Assembly: GCF_011752995.1 (NCBI RefSeq)
Contig: NZ_VWWL01000009.1
Coordinates: 124,001 to 188,000 of the forward strand
Reading direction: 5' to 3'
DNA: 64,000 nucleotides
From: Burkholderia sp. Ax-1724
GTDB lineage: Bacteria > Pseudomonadota > Gammaproteobacteria > Burkholderiales > Burkholderiaceae
Shown here: piece by piece, positions 1 through 7,886 of the stretch
Position numbering within the stretch: position 1 is the stretch's first letter
Layout of the letters: every line of letters starts with the position of its first letter
Program-made: the position numbers and the translations under genes
The notes under the pieces: generated by a model
What the model saw: only the letters and a program-made list of their open reading frames with translations
The model's database searches: none
What the model was told of the DNA's origin: nothing

Positions 1-1
1 T

Positions 2-610
2 CTGGTGCTGATTCCGATCCTGAGCTTTTTGCTCATCAAGGACGGCGCGCACATGCGCGATGCGTTTCTCGCGCTGCTGAACCGGCGGCATCGCGCGCTG
101 TGGAGCGATATCGTCGACGACGTGAACGTGCTGCTCTCGAAGTACGTGCGCGCGATGCTGTTTCTGTCGCTCGCGACGCTGCTGTGCTACGGCGTTGCGT
201 TCTCGCTGCTCGGCGTGCCGTACGCGTTTCTGCTTGCGGTCAGCGCGGGCCTGCTCGAATTCGTGCCGTTCGCGGGGCCGCTCGCCGCGGTCGCGATCAC
301 GCTCGTGGTCGCGGTGTTCAGCGGCTATTCGCATCTGCTGTGGCTGGTGATTTTCATCGGCCTGTACCGGCTCTTCCAGGACTACGTGCTCAATCCCTAT
401 CTGATGAGCGAAGGGGTCGAGGTCAGTCCGTTTCTCGTGATCGTCGGCCTGCTCGCCGGCGATCAGCTCGGCGGCGTGGCGGGGATTTTTCTCGCGGTAC
501 CAGTGATCGCGATGCTGAAGATCGTGATCGGGCGGGCGCGGGTTTTCTACGCGACATCGCACGATGAAGGGGACGCCGCGCGGCGCGTGCCAGTGGAGAA
601 GACGGATTGA
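2..610 (+). CDS. AI-2E family transporter (PerM-like), C-terminal part
   Basis: Partial gene: the reading frame is already open at the first bases of the window, so the N-terminus lies upstream. About 200 residues remain. They hold several hydrophobic segments, a polar loop, and the conserved tail of the AI-2E exporter/PerM family (FQDYVLNPYLMS, then a GDQLGGVAGIFLAVP-type glycine-rich helix). Members are inner-membrane proteins of about 350 residues, described as exporters of AI-2 or as permease-like proteins; the substrate cannot be told from sequence. The cytoplasmic tail is short and charged. The next gene, a LysR regulator, starts about 70 bases downstream on the same strand and is probably unrelated. 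Family assignment is good, function is not. Confidence 0.85.
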   Translation: MVLIPILSFLLIKDGAHMRDAFLALLNRRHRALWSDIVDDVNVLLSKYVRAMLFLSLATLLCYGVAFSLLGVPYAFLLAVSAGLLEFVPFAGPLAAVAITLVVAVFSGYSHLLWLVIFIGLYRLFQDYVLNPYLMSEGVEVSPFLVIVGLLAGDQLGGVAGIFLAVPVIAMLKIVIGRARVFYATSHDEGDAARRVPVEKTD

Positions 611-683
611 CGGAGCGCGGCGGGGCGCAACGGTTCTGGTATCTTGACGCGCAATCCAGTTCCGACGTACCGCTCGCTCCCTC

Positions 684-1595
684 ATGGCGCTCACCTTCAA
701 TCTGAACAACCTCATCACGTTTCTCGCTGTTGCCGAAACGCTCAGTTTCCGCCGCGCGGCGGAACAGATTCACACGTCCCAGTCCGCTGTCAGCGCCCGC
801 ATCGGCCAGCTCGAAGATCGGCTTGGCGTGCGCCTGTTCCATCGAACGACGAGGCAGGTCACGCTGACCGACGAAGGGCAGCAACTGTTCGTCGTGGCCA
901 AGACGGCGGTCGAAGACATGGAGCGGGTCGCCGAATCGTTGCGCAAGAAAGCGGCTTTGCAGAGCGGCGAACTGACGATCGCCGCCGTCCCGTCGATTGG
1001 ACAGACGGTGCTGCCGACTATCATGGGCGAGTTCCATCGCCGGCATCCGGGCGTGACGCTGAAATTGCTCGACGTGGACTCGCGGCGCTGCATCGAGATG
1101 ATGGAAGCGGGCGTGGTCGATCTGGCGATCGTCTCGGATCTCGAAGACCGTCACCACACGGTTTTCGAGCCGCTCTTCTGGGACGAATGTTTCCTCGTCG
1201 TGCCGCGAACGCATCCGCTCGGCGAGCGGCGCAGCATTTCCCTGCGCGAAGCCGCGCAATACCCCCTGATGGCGAGTCCCAGGGGGACGACCCTATGGCA
1301 GATCATCGAGCGTGCGTTTGCGGCATGCGGCGCCACGCCCGTCGCGCATCAGGAAACCTGGAACATGTCGACTCTCGTGCGGCTGGTCGAAGAGGGTTTC
1401 GGCATGGGCATCGTGCCCGAGATCTGTCTCGGCAAGCTCGACGTGTCGCGCTGCACGGTCCTGTCGCTGGAAGAGCGCGTGGGCCGCATGATCGGCGTGG
1501 CGCGCCTGACGGATCGCTCGGAAACGCCCAGCAGCGCGGCGTTTCGCCAGTTGCTCGGCGAACGGACGCCGCCGCTGCGGGCGGCGCGCCCGTAG
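684..1595 (+). CDS. LysR-family transcriptional regulator
   Basis: 303 residues, the usual LysR length. An N-terminal winged helix-turn-helix (about residues 5-63, with the FLAVAETLSFRRAAEQIHTSQSAVSARI pattern split over the helix-turn-helix) is followed by a periplasmic-binding-like effector domain. The ATG at 684 has no strong Shine-Dalgarno sequence but fits the domain start. It lies directly upstream of, and on the same strand as, the SMP-30/SDR/MFS/BKACE catabolic genes. It is the natural candidate for their regulator, with an inverted repeat of LysR type in the gap between them (1642-1668). The inducer is unknown. The role is inferred from position only. Confidence 0.88.
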   Translation: MALTFNLNNLITFLAVAETLSFRRAAEQIHTSQSAVSARIGQLEDRLGVRLFHRTTRQVTLTDEGQQLFVVAKTAVEDMERVAESLRKKAALQSGELTIAAVPSIGQTVLPTIMGEFHRRHPGVTLKLLDVDSRRCIEMMEAGVVDLAIVSDLEDRHHTVFEPLFWDECFLVVPRTHPLGERRSISLREAAQYPLMASPRGTTLWQIIERAFAACGATPVAHQETWNMSTLVRLVEEGFGMGIVPEICLGKLDVSRCTVLSLEERVGRMIGVARLTDRSETPSSAAFRQLLGERTPPLRAARP

Positions 1596-1641
1596 CAAGC
1601 ATCGCTGGGGTTGCGTCGTCGGCTCCGCGCCGATTGTGCGC

Positions 1642-1668
1642 CGATTGATCGGATTTCAGCATCAATCG
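1642..1668. promoter_or_regulatory. Putative LysR-type operator (inverted repeat, T-N11-A)
   Basis: An 8-base perfect inverted repeat, CGATTGAT and ATCAATCG, is separated by 11 bases, giving the T-N11-A core typical of LysR-type binding sites. It sits in the 195-base gap between the LysR gene and the SMP-30 gene, about 120 bases before the ATG at 1790. The match is seen in the sequence; binding by the adjacent LysR protein is inference. Confidence 0.5.
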
Positions 1669-1789
1669 ATAAGAAACGAGCGATTGTGGGCGCTTCACGC
1701 TGTCGACATAATCGCTTCAACAAGGCCGGCTAGCGCGTTGCCGTAGCGGCCGCAGATCAAGAATACGAAACTGCTGGAGACACATTGCC

Positions 1790-2704
1790 ATGTATGCAGA
1801 GCCGAGGCGTATCAAGACGGAAGTGTTCGCGAGGTTGCCCGACGAATTCAGGCAGCCGCAGGCCTCGTCGGAGTGGCACGCCCAGCAGCCGGCCGGCATG
1901 CCCGGCCATTCCCTGCTCGAAGGTCCGTCGTTCGACCGGCACGGCAACCTGTGGTGCGTCGATATCCCTTGGGGCCGCATTTTCCGCGTCAGTCCCGAAG
2001 GCCGCTTCGAGTTGATGCACACCTATGACGGCGAGCCCAACGGCCTGAAAATCCACGAGGACGGCCGGATTTTCGTCGCCGACTACAAGAACGGCATCAT
2101 GCTGTTCGATCCCGTAGAAAAGACCGTGCGGCCCGTGCTGGAACGGGTTCATCTCGAACGGCTCAGGGCCGTCAACGATCTGGTGTTCGCCTCGAACGGC
2201 GATCTCTACTTTACGGATCAGGGTCTCTCGGGCCTGCACAATCCCAACGGACGGGTCTTCTGTCTGCGCAAGGACGGGCAGATCGATTGCCTGATGGACA
2301 ACGTGCCGAGTCCCAACGGACTGGTGCTGAACCGCGAGGAGTCGGCGCTCTATGTCGCCGTCACGCGGGCCAATGCCATCTGGCGCATTCCGTTGTTGCG
2401 CGGTGGCCGGACAGCCAAGGTCGGGTGCTTCATCCAGATGTCCGGCGGCGGCGGCCCGGACGGGCTCGCGCTCGACGAGGACGGCAATCTGGCGGTCGCG
2501 CATGTCGGTATCGGCGCGGTGTGGCTGTTCTCGGCGCGCGGCGAGCCGATGTACCGGATTCAGTCCGAGATCGGCTATCACACGACCAACGTCGCCTACG
2601 GCGGCGCCGAGCGCAAGACGCTGTTCATTACGGAATCGGAAAGCGGCACGATCCTGACGGCGGCCATGCCGGTGGCAGGGCGTCGGATGTACTCCGGCGT
2701 TTGA
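1790..2704 (+). CDS. SMP-30/gluconolactonase-family protein
   Basis: 304 residues forming a six-bladed beta-propeller of the SMP-30/gluconolactonase/LRE family. Visible marks are an early LLEGPSFDRHGNLWCVD blade with the metal-ligand Glu, a central NDLVFASNGDLYFTD segment, SPNGLVLNREES, and GGGPDGLALDEDGN with the catalytic-type Asp. Such enzymes hydrolyse lactones of sugar acids or related organic acids with a divalent metal in the cytoplasm. A GGAG-type ribosome site precedes the ATG. It is the first gene of the catabolic run SMP-30, SDR, MFS, BKACE and CMD-like. By context it probably opens a lactone or enol-lactone produced in that pathway; the exact substrate is not readable. Confidence 0.85.
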   Translation: MYAEPRRIKTEVFARLPDEFRQPQASSEWHAQQPAGMPGHSLLEGPSFDRHGNLWCVDIPWGRIFRVSPEGRFELMHTYDGEPNGLKIHEDGRIFVADYKNGIMLFDPVEKTVRPVLERVHLERLRAVNDLVFASNGDLYFTDQGLSGLHNPNGRVFCLRKDGQIDCLMDNVPSPNGLVLNREESALYVAVTRANAIWRIPLLRGGRTAKVGCFIQMSGGGGPDGLALDEDGNLAVAHVGIGAVWLFSARGEPMYRIQSEIGYHTTNVAYGGAERKTLFITESESGTILTAAMPVAGRRMYSGV

Positions 2705-2854
2705 GCGCCGACTCGGGACCCTGGGCTTAGTCAGGGTCGACGCCGGCATCGGGAAGCAGGAATTTAAGTTAGTTATCCATATAAGTTGGACGGCAGCGGT
2801 GCTGCACGCGATGTCCACGATATGGCGGATGACCATGAAGAACGGAGAAGAAGC

Positions 2855-3649
2855 GTGCTGAGATTCGAGAACAAGGTGGCGATCGTGAGCGGCTGCGGTT
2901 CCTCGTTGCCGGGCTGGGGAACGGGTAAGGCGATTGCCGCGGTGCTGGCGCGCCAGGGCGCCCAGGTGGTGGGGCTCGATGTGAACGAAGAGGCGCTGGC
3001 CGACACGCGCGCCGTTATCGAAGGCGAGGGCGGCAAGCTGAAGGCCATGCTATGCGACGTGACGGACCCGCGCAGCATCGACCAGGTCGTGCGTCAGACG
3101 CTCGACGCCTACGGCCGCATCGACGTGCTCGTGAACAACGTCGGCGTGTCCGCGCCGGGCAACGTGGTCGATATGAGCGAAGAGCTGTGGGACCGGCAAT
3201 TCGACATCAATCTGAAGAGCGTCTTCCTGATGTGCAAGGCGGTCCTGCCCGTGATGGACCGGCAACGCAGCGGCAACGTCGTCAACGTTTCGTCGCTCTC
3301 GGCGTTGCGCTACAGCGGCAAGCCGCAGATCGCCTACTCGTCGAGCAAGGCGGCGCTGATCCAGTTCACGCGGATGGCCGCCTTGATGCACGGCGAAAAC
3401 AATGTGCGCCTGAACTGCGTCATTCCGGGGCTGATTACCACGCCGCTGGTCCAGCGCCTCGCCAACCAGTTCGGCGGCGGCGATTACGAAGCCTATCTCA
3501 AGCGCCGCAACGCGCAGGTTCCGCTGGCTCAGGAAGGGGACGCCTGGGATGTCGCCAACGCGACGGCATTTCTGGCGTCCGACGAGGCGCGCTATATCAC
3601 GGCGACAGAAATTCTGGTCGACGGGGGCTCGGCCTCGACCATGCGTTAG
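2855..3649 (+). CDS. SDR-family oxidoreductase
   Basis: Short-chain dehydrogenase/reductase of 264 residues. I chose the GTG at 2855 because GGAGAAG stands 5-8 bases before it; the frame is open further upstream (ATG at 2822) but that extension is not SDR-like. The Rossmann glycine motif is altered and stretched (SGCGSSLPGWGTGKAIA instead of TGxxxGIG). The NNVG motif, the catalytic Ser region (NVSSLSAL) and YSSSK (Tyr and Lys of the active site) are present, and the C-terminus ends in the usual VDGG. It should oxidise or reduce an alcohol/ketone with NAD(P). Between the lactonase-like gene and the transporter it would feed a keto acid to the downstream cleavage enzyme (inference). Confidence 0.88.
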   Translation: MLRFENKVAIVSGCGSSLPGWGTGKAIAAVLARQGAQVVGLDVNEEALADTRAVIEGEGGKLKAMLCDVTDPRSIDQVVRQTLDAYGRIDVLVNNVGVSAPGNVVDMSEELWDRQFDINLKSVFLMCKAVLPVMDRQRSGNVVNVSSLSALRYSGKPQIAYSSSKAALIQFTRMAALMHGENNVRLNCVIPGLITTPLVQRLANQFGGGDYEAYLKRRNAQVPLAQEGDAWDVANATAFLASDEARYITATEILVDGGSASTMR

Positions 3650-3758
3650 CCACGAGCAGAAGCAACACACACGCACCGTACACGCAACGCACACGCAATG
3701 CCCCTACAGCGACACGACAAGAATCGCTGACACATGCCAATCATGATCGGAGACAGAC

Positions 3759-5144
3759 ATGCAACCCACCGCGTACGCGGCTAACCGGCTTGACCGCCTG
3801 CCTTTGAGCGGTTTTCACTGGCGTCTTCTGTGCATCATCGGCTTCGGCCTGTTCCTCGAGTTTTTCGATCTGTACACCGGCGGCGCGATTGTCGGCGTAT
3901 TGCTCAAGCAGGGATGGTCGACGCTGCAGCTCAATGCGCTGTTCGGCACGCTGACGTTCGCCGGCCTGACCGTCGGCGCGCTGCTGGCGGGGATCATCGG
4001 CGACCGCTACGGGCGGCGCGTCGCCTATCAGATCAATCTCGTCGTCTTCGGTATCGCGTCGTTTGCGGCGGCGGTCGCGCCGAACATGTACTGGCTCAGC
4101 GCGATCCGTTTCGTCATGGGGCTCGGCATCGGCGCCGAGGCGGTCATCTCGTACGGGATGCTCGGGGAATTCGTGCCGCCGGGCTATCGTGGCCGCATGC
4201 TGGCCTTTCTGTCGGTGTTCGGCAACTCGGCGGTGTTTGTCGGCTCGCTCGTGAATCTCTGGGTCATTCCGCATTTCGGCTGGCGCTACGTATTCGTGAT
4301 CGCAGGCGTTCTGGCCGTGGTGCTGTGGATCATGCGCCGCTCGATTCCCGAATCGCCGCGCTGGCTCGAAACCCAGGGCCGGATCGACGAGGCCGAGGCG
4401 GTGCTGCAGCGGATCGAGCGCCGTGTGGCGCGCGGCGGCGAACTGCCTGCCTATGCGCGCGAACTGCCCGCGCCGGCGCCGCAGGTTTCCATTGGCGTAT
4501 TGTTCGCGCCGCCGATCCTCGGGCGCACGCTGGTCGGCTCGGCGATCCTCGTGTGCATCGGCTTCAGCATCTACGGCCTGATCAACTGGCTGCCGACGTT
4601 CTTCATCCAGCAGGGCTTCGACATCGTCAAGTCGCTGACGTGGACCACGGTCATCACGCTGGGCGGCCCGGTGGGCTCGCTGCTCGGCGTCGCGGTGTCG
4701 GACCGGGTGGGCCGTCGTCCCGCGATCATTACGTCGTGTCTCGTGACCGCGGTGTGCGGCCTGATCTATCAGCAGGTCGACTCGGCGTATGCGCTGATGG
4801 GCGTCGGCTTTCTGCTCGTCTGCTCCATCTACGTGCTGGTGGCGGTCGGGCAAGGGGCTTACGTGCCGGAACTGTTCTCGACGTCCTATCGCCTGCGCGG
4901 CACCGGCGTTTGCATGACGGCGGGACGGCTGGCCAGCGCGGGATGCCAGTTCTTCATCCTGTGGCTGTTCACGACGGGCGGGGTGCTGATGGTGGTCGGT
5001 TCGGTGGTCGCCGCGCAGTTGCTGCTCGCGTTCGCGGTGTGGGCCATCCGGATCGAGACGCGCGGCAAGCGGCTCGAGGAACTCGATTCGGGCGTGCGTG
5101 GCGGCGCGCTCACGGACAGTCACTCCTACAGCCGCGGTCAATAA
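3759..5144 (+). CDS. MFS transporter, aromatic/organic acid:H+ symporter type
   Basis: 461 residues with twelve predicted membrane helices. The first helix carries an acidic residue in the FLEFFDLYTGG segment, and the loop between helices 2 and 3 has the MFS signature GDRYGRR, repeated in degenerate form as SDRVGRRP in the second half. This matches the metabolite:H+ symporter branch of the MFS. GGAGA precedes the ATG. It most likely imports the substrate of the surrounding catabolic operon at the inner membrane. Distances to the SDR gene (about 110 bases) and to the BKACE gene (about 50 bases) allow one transcript. Confidence 0.88.
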   Translation: MQPTAYAANRLDRLPLSGFHWRLLCIIGFGLFLEFFDLYTGGAIVGVLLKQGWSTLQLNALFGTLTFAGLTVGALLAGIIGDRYGRRVAYQINLVVFGIASFAAAVAPNMYWLSAIRFVMGLGIGAEAVISYGMLGEFVPPGYRGRMLAFLSVFGNSAVFVGSLVNLWVIPHFGWRYVFVIAGVLAVVLWIMRRSIPESPRWLETQGRIDEAEAVLQRIERRVARGGELPAYARELPAPAPQVSIGVLFAPPILGRTLVGSAILVCIGFSIYGLINWLPTFFIQQGFDIVKSLTWTTVITLGGPVGSLLGVAVSDRVGRRPAIITSCLVTAVCGLIYQQVDSAYALMGVGFLLVCSIYVLVAVGQGAYVPELFSTSYRLRGTGVCMTAGRLASAGCQFFILWLFTTGGVLMVVGSVVAAQLLLAFAVWAIRIETRGKRLEELDSGVRGGALTDSHSYSRGQ

Positions 5145-5195
5145 CACTGACGGGCGTATCGCGCATGATGCGTCCGCTTATCCCCTGGAGGTCAC

Positions 5196-6128
5196 ATGGG
5201 TTCATCACGCAAGGTCATCATTACCTGCGCCGTGACTGGCGCGATTCATACGCCCACGATGTCGCCGCATCTGCCGGTCACGCCCGACGAGGTCGCGCAG
5301 GCGTCGATCGGCGCCGCCGAAGCCGGCGCGGCGGTCATTCATCTTCACGCGCGCGACCCGCATGACGGCCGTCCGACGCAGGACCCGGCCGCTTTCGCCG
5401 AGTTTCTACCGCGCATCAAAAGCGCGACCGATGCCGTCATCAACCTGACCACGGGCGGCAGTCCGCATATGACGGTCGAAGAGCGCCTGCGTCCGGCCAC
5501 GCACTATCGGCCCGAACTCGCCTCGCTCAATATGGGCTCGATGAACTTCGGGCTCTATCCGATGCTGGATCGTTTCAAGGAATTTGCCCACGCGTGGGAG
5601 CGCGAGCATCTGGAGCGCAGCCGGGACCTGGTGTTCAAGAACACGTTTGCCGATATCGAGTTCATTCTCAAGACATGCGGCGATAACGGCACGCGCTTCG
5701 AATTCGAGTGCTACGACACGTCGCACCTGTACAACCTCGCGCATTTCGTCGACCGCAAACTGGCGACGCCGCCATTCTTCGTGCAAACGGTCTTCGGCCT
5801 GCTCGGCGGGATCGGGCCGCACCCCGAGGATCTGGCGCATATGAAGCGGACCGCGGACCGGCTGTTCGGCACCGACTTCGTATGGTCGGTTCTGGGCGCG
5901 GGACGCCATCAGATGCCGCTCGCTTCGATGGGCGCGGCGCAGGGCGGCAACGTACGGGTGGGACTGGAAGACTCGCTCTGGATCGCGCCTGGCGAACTGG
6001 CGCAAACCAATGCCGCCCAGGTCCGCAAGATCCGGCAGATACTCGAAGGCTTGTCGCTCGAGGTCGCCACGCCCGCCGAGGCGCGAGCGATGCTGGGCCT
6101 GAAAGGCGCGCAGAACGTCAACTTCTGA
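5196..6128 (+). CDS. Beta-keto acid cleavage enzyme (BKACE, DUF849)
   Basis: 310 residues of the DUF849/BKACE family, whose founding member is the 3-keto-5-aminohexanoate cleavage enzyme Kce. These TIM-barrel, zinc-dependent enzymes condense a beta-keto acid with acetyl-CoA to give acetoacetate and a new CoA thioester. Visible hallmarks are an early CAVTGAIHTPTMSPHLP, the metal-binding HLHARDP motif (two His), NLTTGG, and the C-terminal GGNVRVGLEDSLW with the metal/catalytic Glu. A strong GGAGG precedes the ATG. It follows the transporter by about 50 bases. Family members differ mainly in substrate, so the actual beta-keto acid is unknown. The pathway SMP-30 to SDR to BKACE suggests a hydroxy acid or lactone degraded through a beta-keto acid. 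Confidence 0.92.
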   Translation: MGSSRKVIITCAVTGAIHTPTMSPHLPVTPDEVAQASIGAAEAGAAVIHLHARDPHDGRPTQDPAAFAEFLPRIKSATDAVINLTTGGSPHMTVEERLRPATHYRPELASLNMGSMNFGLYPMLDRFKEFAHAWEREHLERSRDLVFKNTFADIEFILKTCGDNGTRFEFECYDTSHLYNLAHFVDRKLATPPFFVQTVFGLLGGIGPHPEDLAHMKRTADRLFGTDFVWSVLGAGRHQMPLASMGAAQGGNVRVGLEDSLWIAPGELAQTNAAQVRKIRQILEGLSLEVATPAEARAMLGLKGAQNVNF

Positions 6129-6251
6129 CGAGGCTCGCGCCGGGCTGCCGTCAACCAGAATATGAGCCGAAAGCAAGCCGCAAGCCGATGTCGTCGGAGC
6201 ATGACAGCGGTGGTCGATAGCGGCTTTTCCCCACCTCTACCGGAGTTCAGT

Positions 6252-6794
6252 ATGGCTAACATTACGTATGTACCGATCGATCTCGCCGAACCCAGGGAGA
6301 TCGTCGACGCGGTTCGCGCACGCCGCGGCGGAACGCTGTCGCATCTCGACCGCATTCTGCTGCATAGTCCGAACCTCGCGCAGGGATGGAACACCTACCT
6401 CGGTGCCGTGCGGCAACGGCTGTCCATCGATGCCAGGTTGCGTGAAATCATTATTTGCTGCGTCGCTTCACTGAACGACGCGGAGTACGAGTTTTATCAC
6501 CACGCGCCGGAATTGCTGAAGGCGGGCGGAACGCAGCAGCAGGCGGATGCGTTGCGCAACGTCGAGGCCGCGGTGGCCGACGAGCATCTTTTCAGCGCAA
6601 GCGAACGCGCGGCGATCCGGTTGACGCTTGAAATGACGCGTGACGTCAAGGTCAGGCCCGACACGCTGGCACAGGCGCGAGCGGCGCTGGGTAGCGATCA
6701 GGCGATCGTCGAGGCGATTGCGACGGCTGCCGCGTACAACATGGTTTCCCGCATGATCGTCGCCTGCGGCATCGAGCCGGAGTCGGGGCATTGA
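6252..6794 (+). CDS. Carboxymuconolactone decarboxylase-like protein
   Basis: 180 residues, all-helical, with the CMD/AhpD-like core: LREIIICCVASLNDAEYEFYHHAPELLKAG near the middle (positions about 62-92). This resembles the CMD motif in which a Tyr/His pair follows an AEYE segment; the CxxC of true AhpD peroxidases is absent. The ATG at 6252 follows a GGAG-like site at about 6240. It is the last gene of the catabolic run and lies about 120 bases after the BKACE gene. The likely role is a lactone or keto-acid side reaction or a peroxide-related function; the sequence does not decide. Confidence 0.78.
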   Translation: MANITYVPIDLAEPREIVDAVRARRGGTLSHLDRILLHSPNLAQGWNTYLGAVRQRLSIDARLREIIICCVASLNDAEYEFYHHAPELLKAGGTQQQADALRNVEAAVADEHLFSASERAAIRLTLEMTRDVKVRPDTLAQARAALGSDQAIVEAIATAAAYNMVSRMIVACGIEPESGH

Positions 6795-6890
6795 GTTTTT
6801 CGGCGGCCCGCCGCCACAGCCTGGCGGGCCGGTCTCGCGCGCATGCTAATCTTGCTCACTTTGCAGAAGTCATACGGCAGAGCAGATAGC

Positions 6891-7769
6891 ATGATGGAAG
6901 CCTTCGATCCGGACGGCATCGGGCAAGCGGTCTTCGTGGTCGGCGAGCGCCACGAGATGCTGGACGAACCCTGGCGCGCGCATCGGCGCGCCACGCTGAT
7001 TCACGTGAACGACGGTGTGCTGACGGTGCGCACCGAAGCCGGCCGTTGGGTCGTGCCGCCCGGCCGCGCGCTGTGGATCGCCGCGGACACGCGGCATTGC
7101 CTGCGCGCGGCGCGTCCCGTGGAACTGCATGTGCTTTATGTCGCGCCGGATTGTGCGGCGGATCGCGCGCCGTTTTCCGCTAGCGAGGATGCGTCGCCGT
7201 TCGGGTTCGCATCCGCGTCTTTATCTGCGTCGTTACCCGCGCGTTTCTCCACTTCATCGCCCGCTTCGCTGCCGACCTCTACGCCATGGCCCGCGCAAAC
7301 CGGCGCGCTCGTTCCGGATGCGCTCGTGCAGGCGCTGCTCGCCGTCGCGGCCGGTTTGCCGCACGATGTGCCACTCGACGAACCCGCGCGCCGCCTTCTG
7401 CACGTGCTGCTGGACCGCCTCGCGGTCTTGCCCGCGGCGCCGCTTGGTTTGACCTGGCCGCGCGATCCGCGCGCGCAGCGGATCGCCGATGCGCTCAGCG
7501 CCGATCCGGCGCAATCGCTGATACTTGAGGAACTCGCCGCGGCTGCGGGCGTGACGGCCCGCACGGCCGCGCGTCTGTTCGCGAAGGAAACCGGGCAGAC
7601 CTTCGGGCAATGGCGCCAGCAACTGCGCCTGCTGGCCGCGCTCGAACATCTCGGCGCCGGCGAAAGCGTCACGCAGGTGGCGCTCGCAGTCGGCTATAGC
7701 GATGTGTCGTCGTTTATTGCCGTGTTTCGCGAGGCGTTCGGCGATACGCCGGCGCGGTATTTTCGCTGA
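6891..7769 (+). CDS. AraC-family regulator with N-terminal cupin
   Basis: About 292 residues. The N-terminal third is a cupin-like ligand domain (HVNDGVLTVRTEAGRWVVPPGRALWI pattern). The C-terminal 100 residues carry the double helix-turn-helix of AraC proteins, with the typical GYSDVSSFIAVFREAFGDTPARYFR end in which the second recognition helix can be seen. Between them, about residues 100-145, is a low-complexity Ser/Ala/Pro stretch unusual for the family. Starts at 6891 or 6894 (two ATGs) fit the domain; an ATG at 6843 in the same frame would add 16 residues. It converges with the DHA2 pump gene, which it might control. Confidence 0.85.
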   Translation: MMEAFDPDGIGQAVFVVGERHEMLDEPWRAHRRATLIHVNDGVLTVRTEAGRWVVPPGRALWIAADTRHCLRAARPVELHVLYVAPDCAADRAPFSASEDASPFGFASASLSASLPARFSTSSPASLPTSTPWPAQTGALVPDALVQALLAVAAGLPHDVPLDEPARRLLHVLLDRLAVLPAAPLGLTWPRDPRAQRIADALSADPAQSLILEELAAAAGVTARTAARLFAKETGQTFGQWRQQLRLLAALEHLGAGESVTQVALAVGYSDVSSFIAVFREAFGDTPARYFR

Positions 7770-7886
7770 TGCGATGTTGACGCGATGTTGCCGCGACCGC
7801 GTTGTTAAGTTCACTGTCTGGTACTGAGTGCCGAGTCGCCTCGCATCGCTCAACCCCCCGCGCACCATTCCCGCCGCTCCCTCGAC

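Noticed and set aside
2717..2738. Hairpin GACCCTG/CAGGGTC after the SMP-30 gene as terminator
   Set aside because: No T-run follows, and the next genes continue in the same direction; it may be a processing site only.
3741..5147. Long open frame antisense to the MFS transporter
   Set aside because: Arg/Asp/His-rich composition, no ribosome site and no family pattern; it is a by-product of GC-rich third positions of the real gene. Similar antisense frames over the BKACE, citrate synthase, Lhr and nadV genes were rejected for the same reason.
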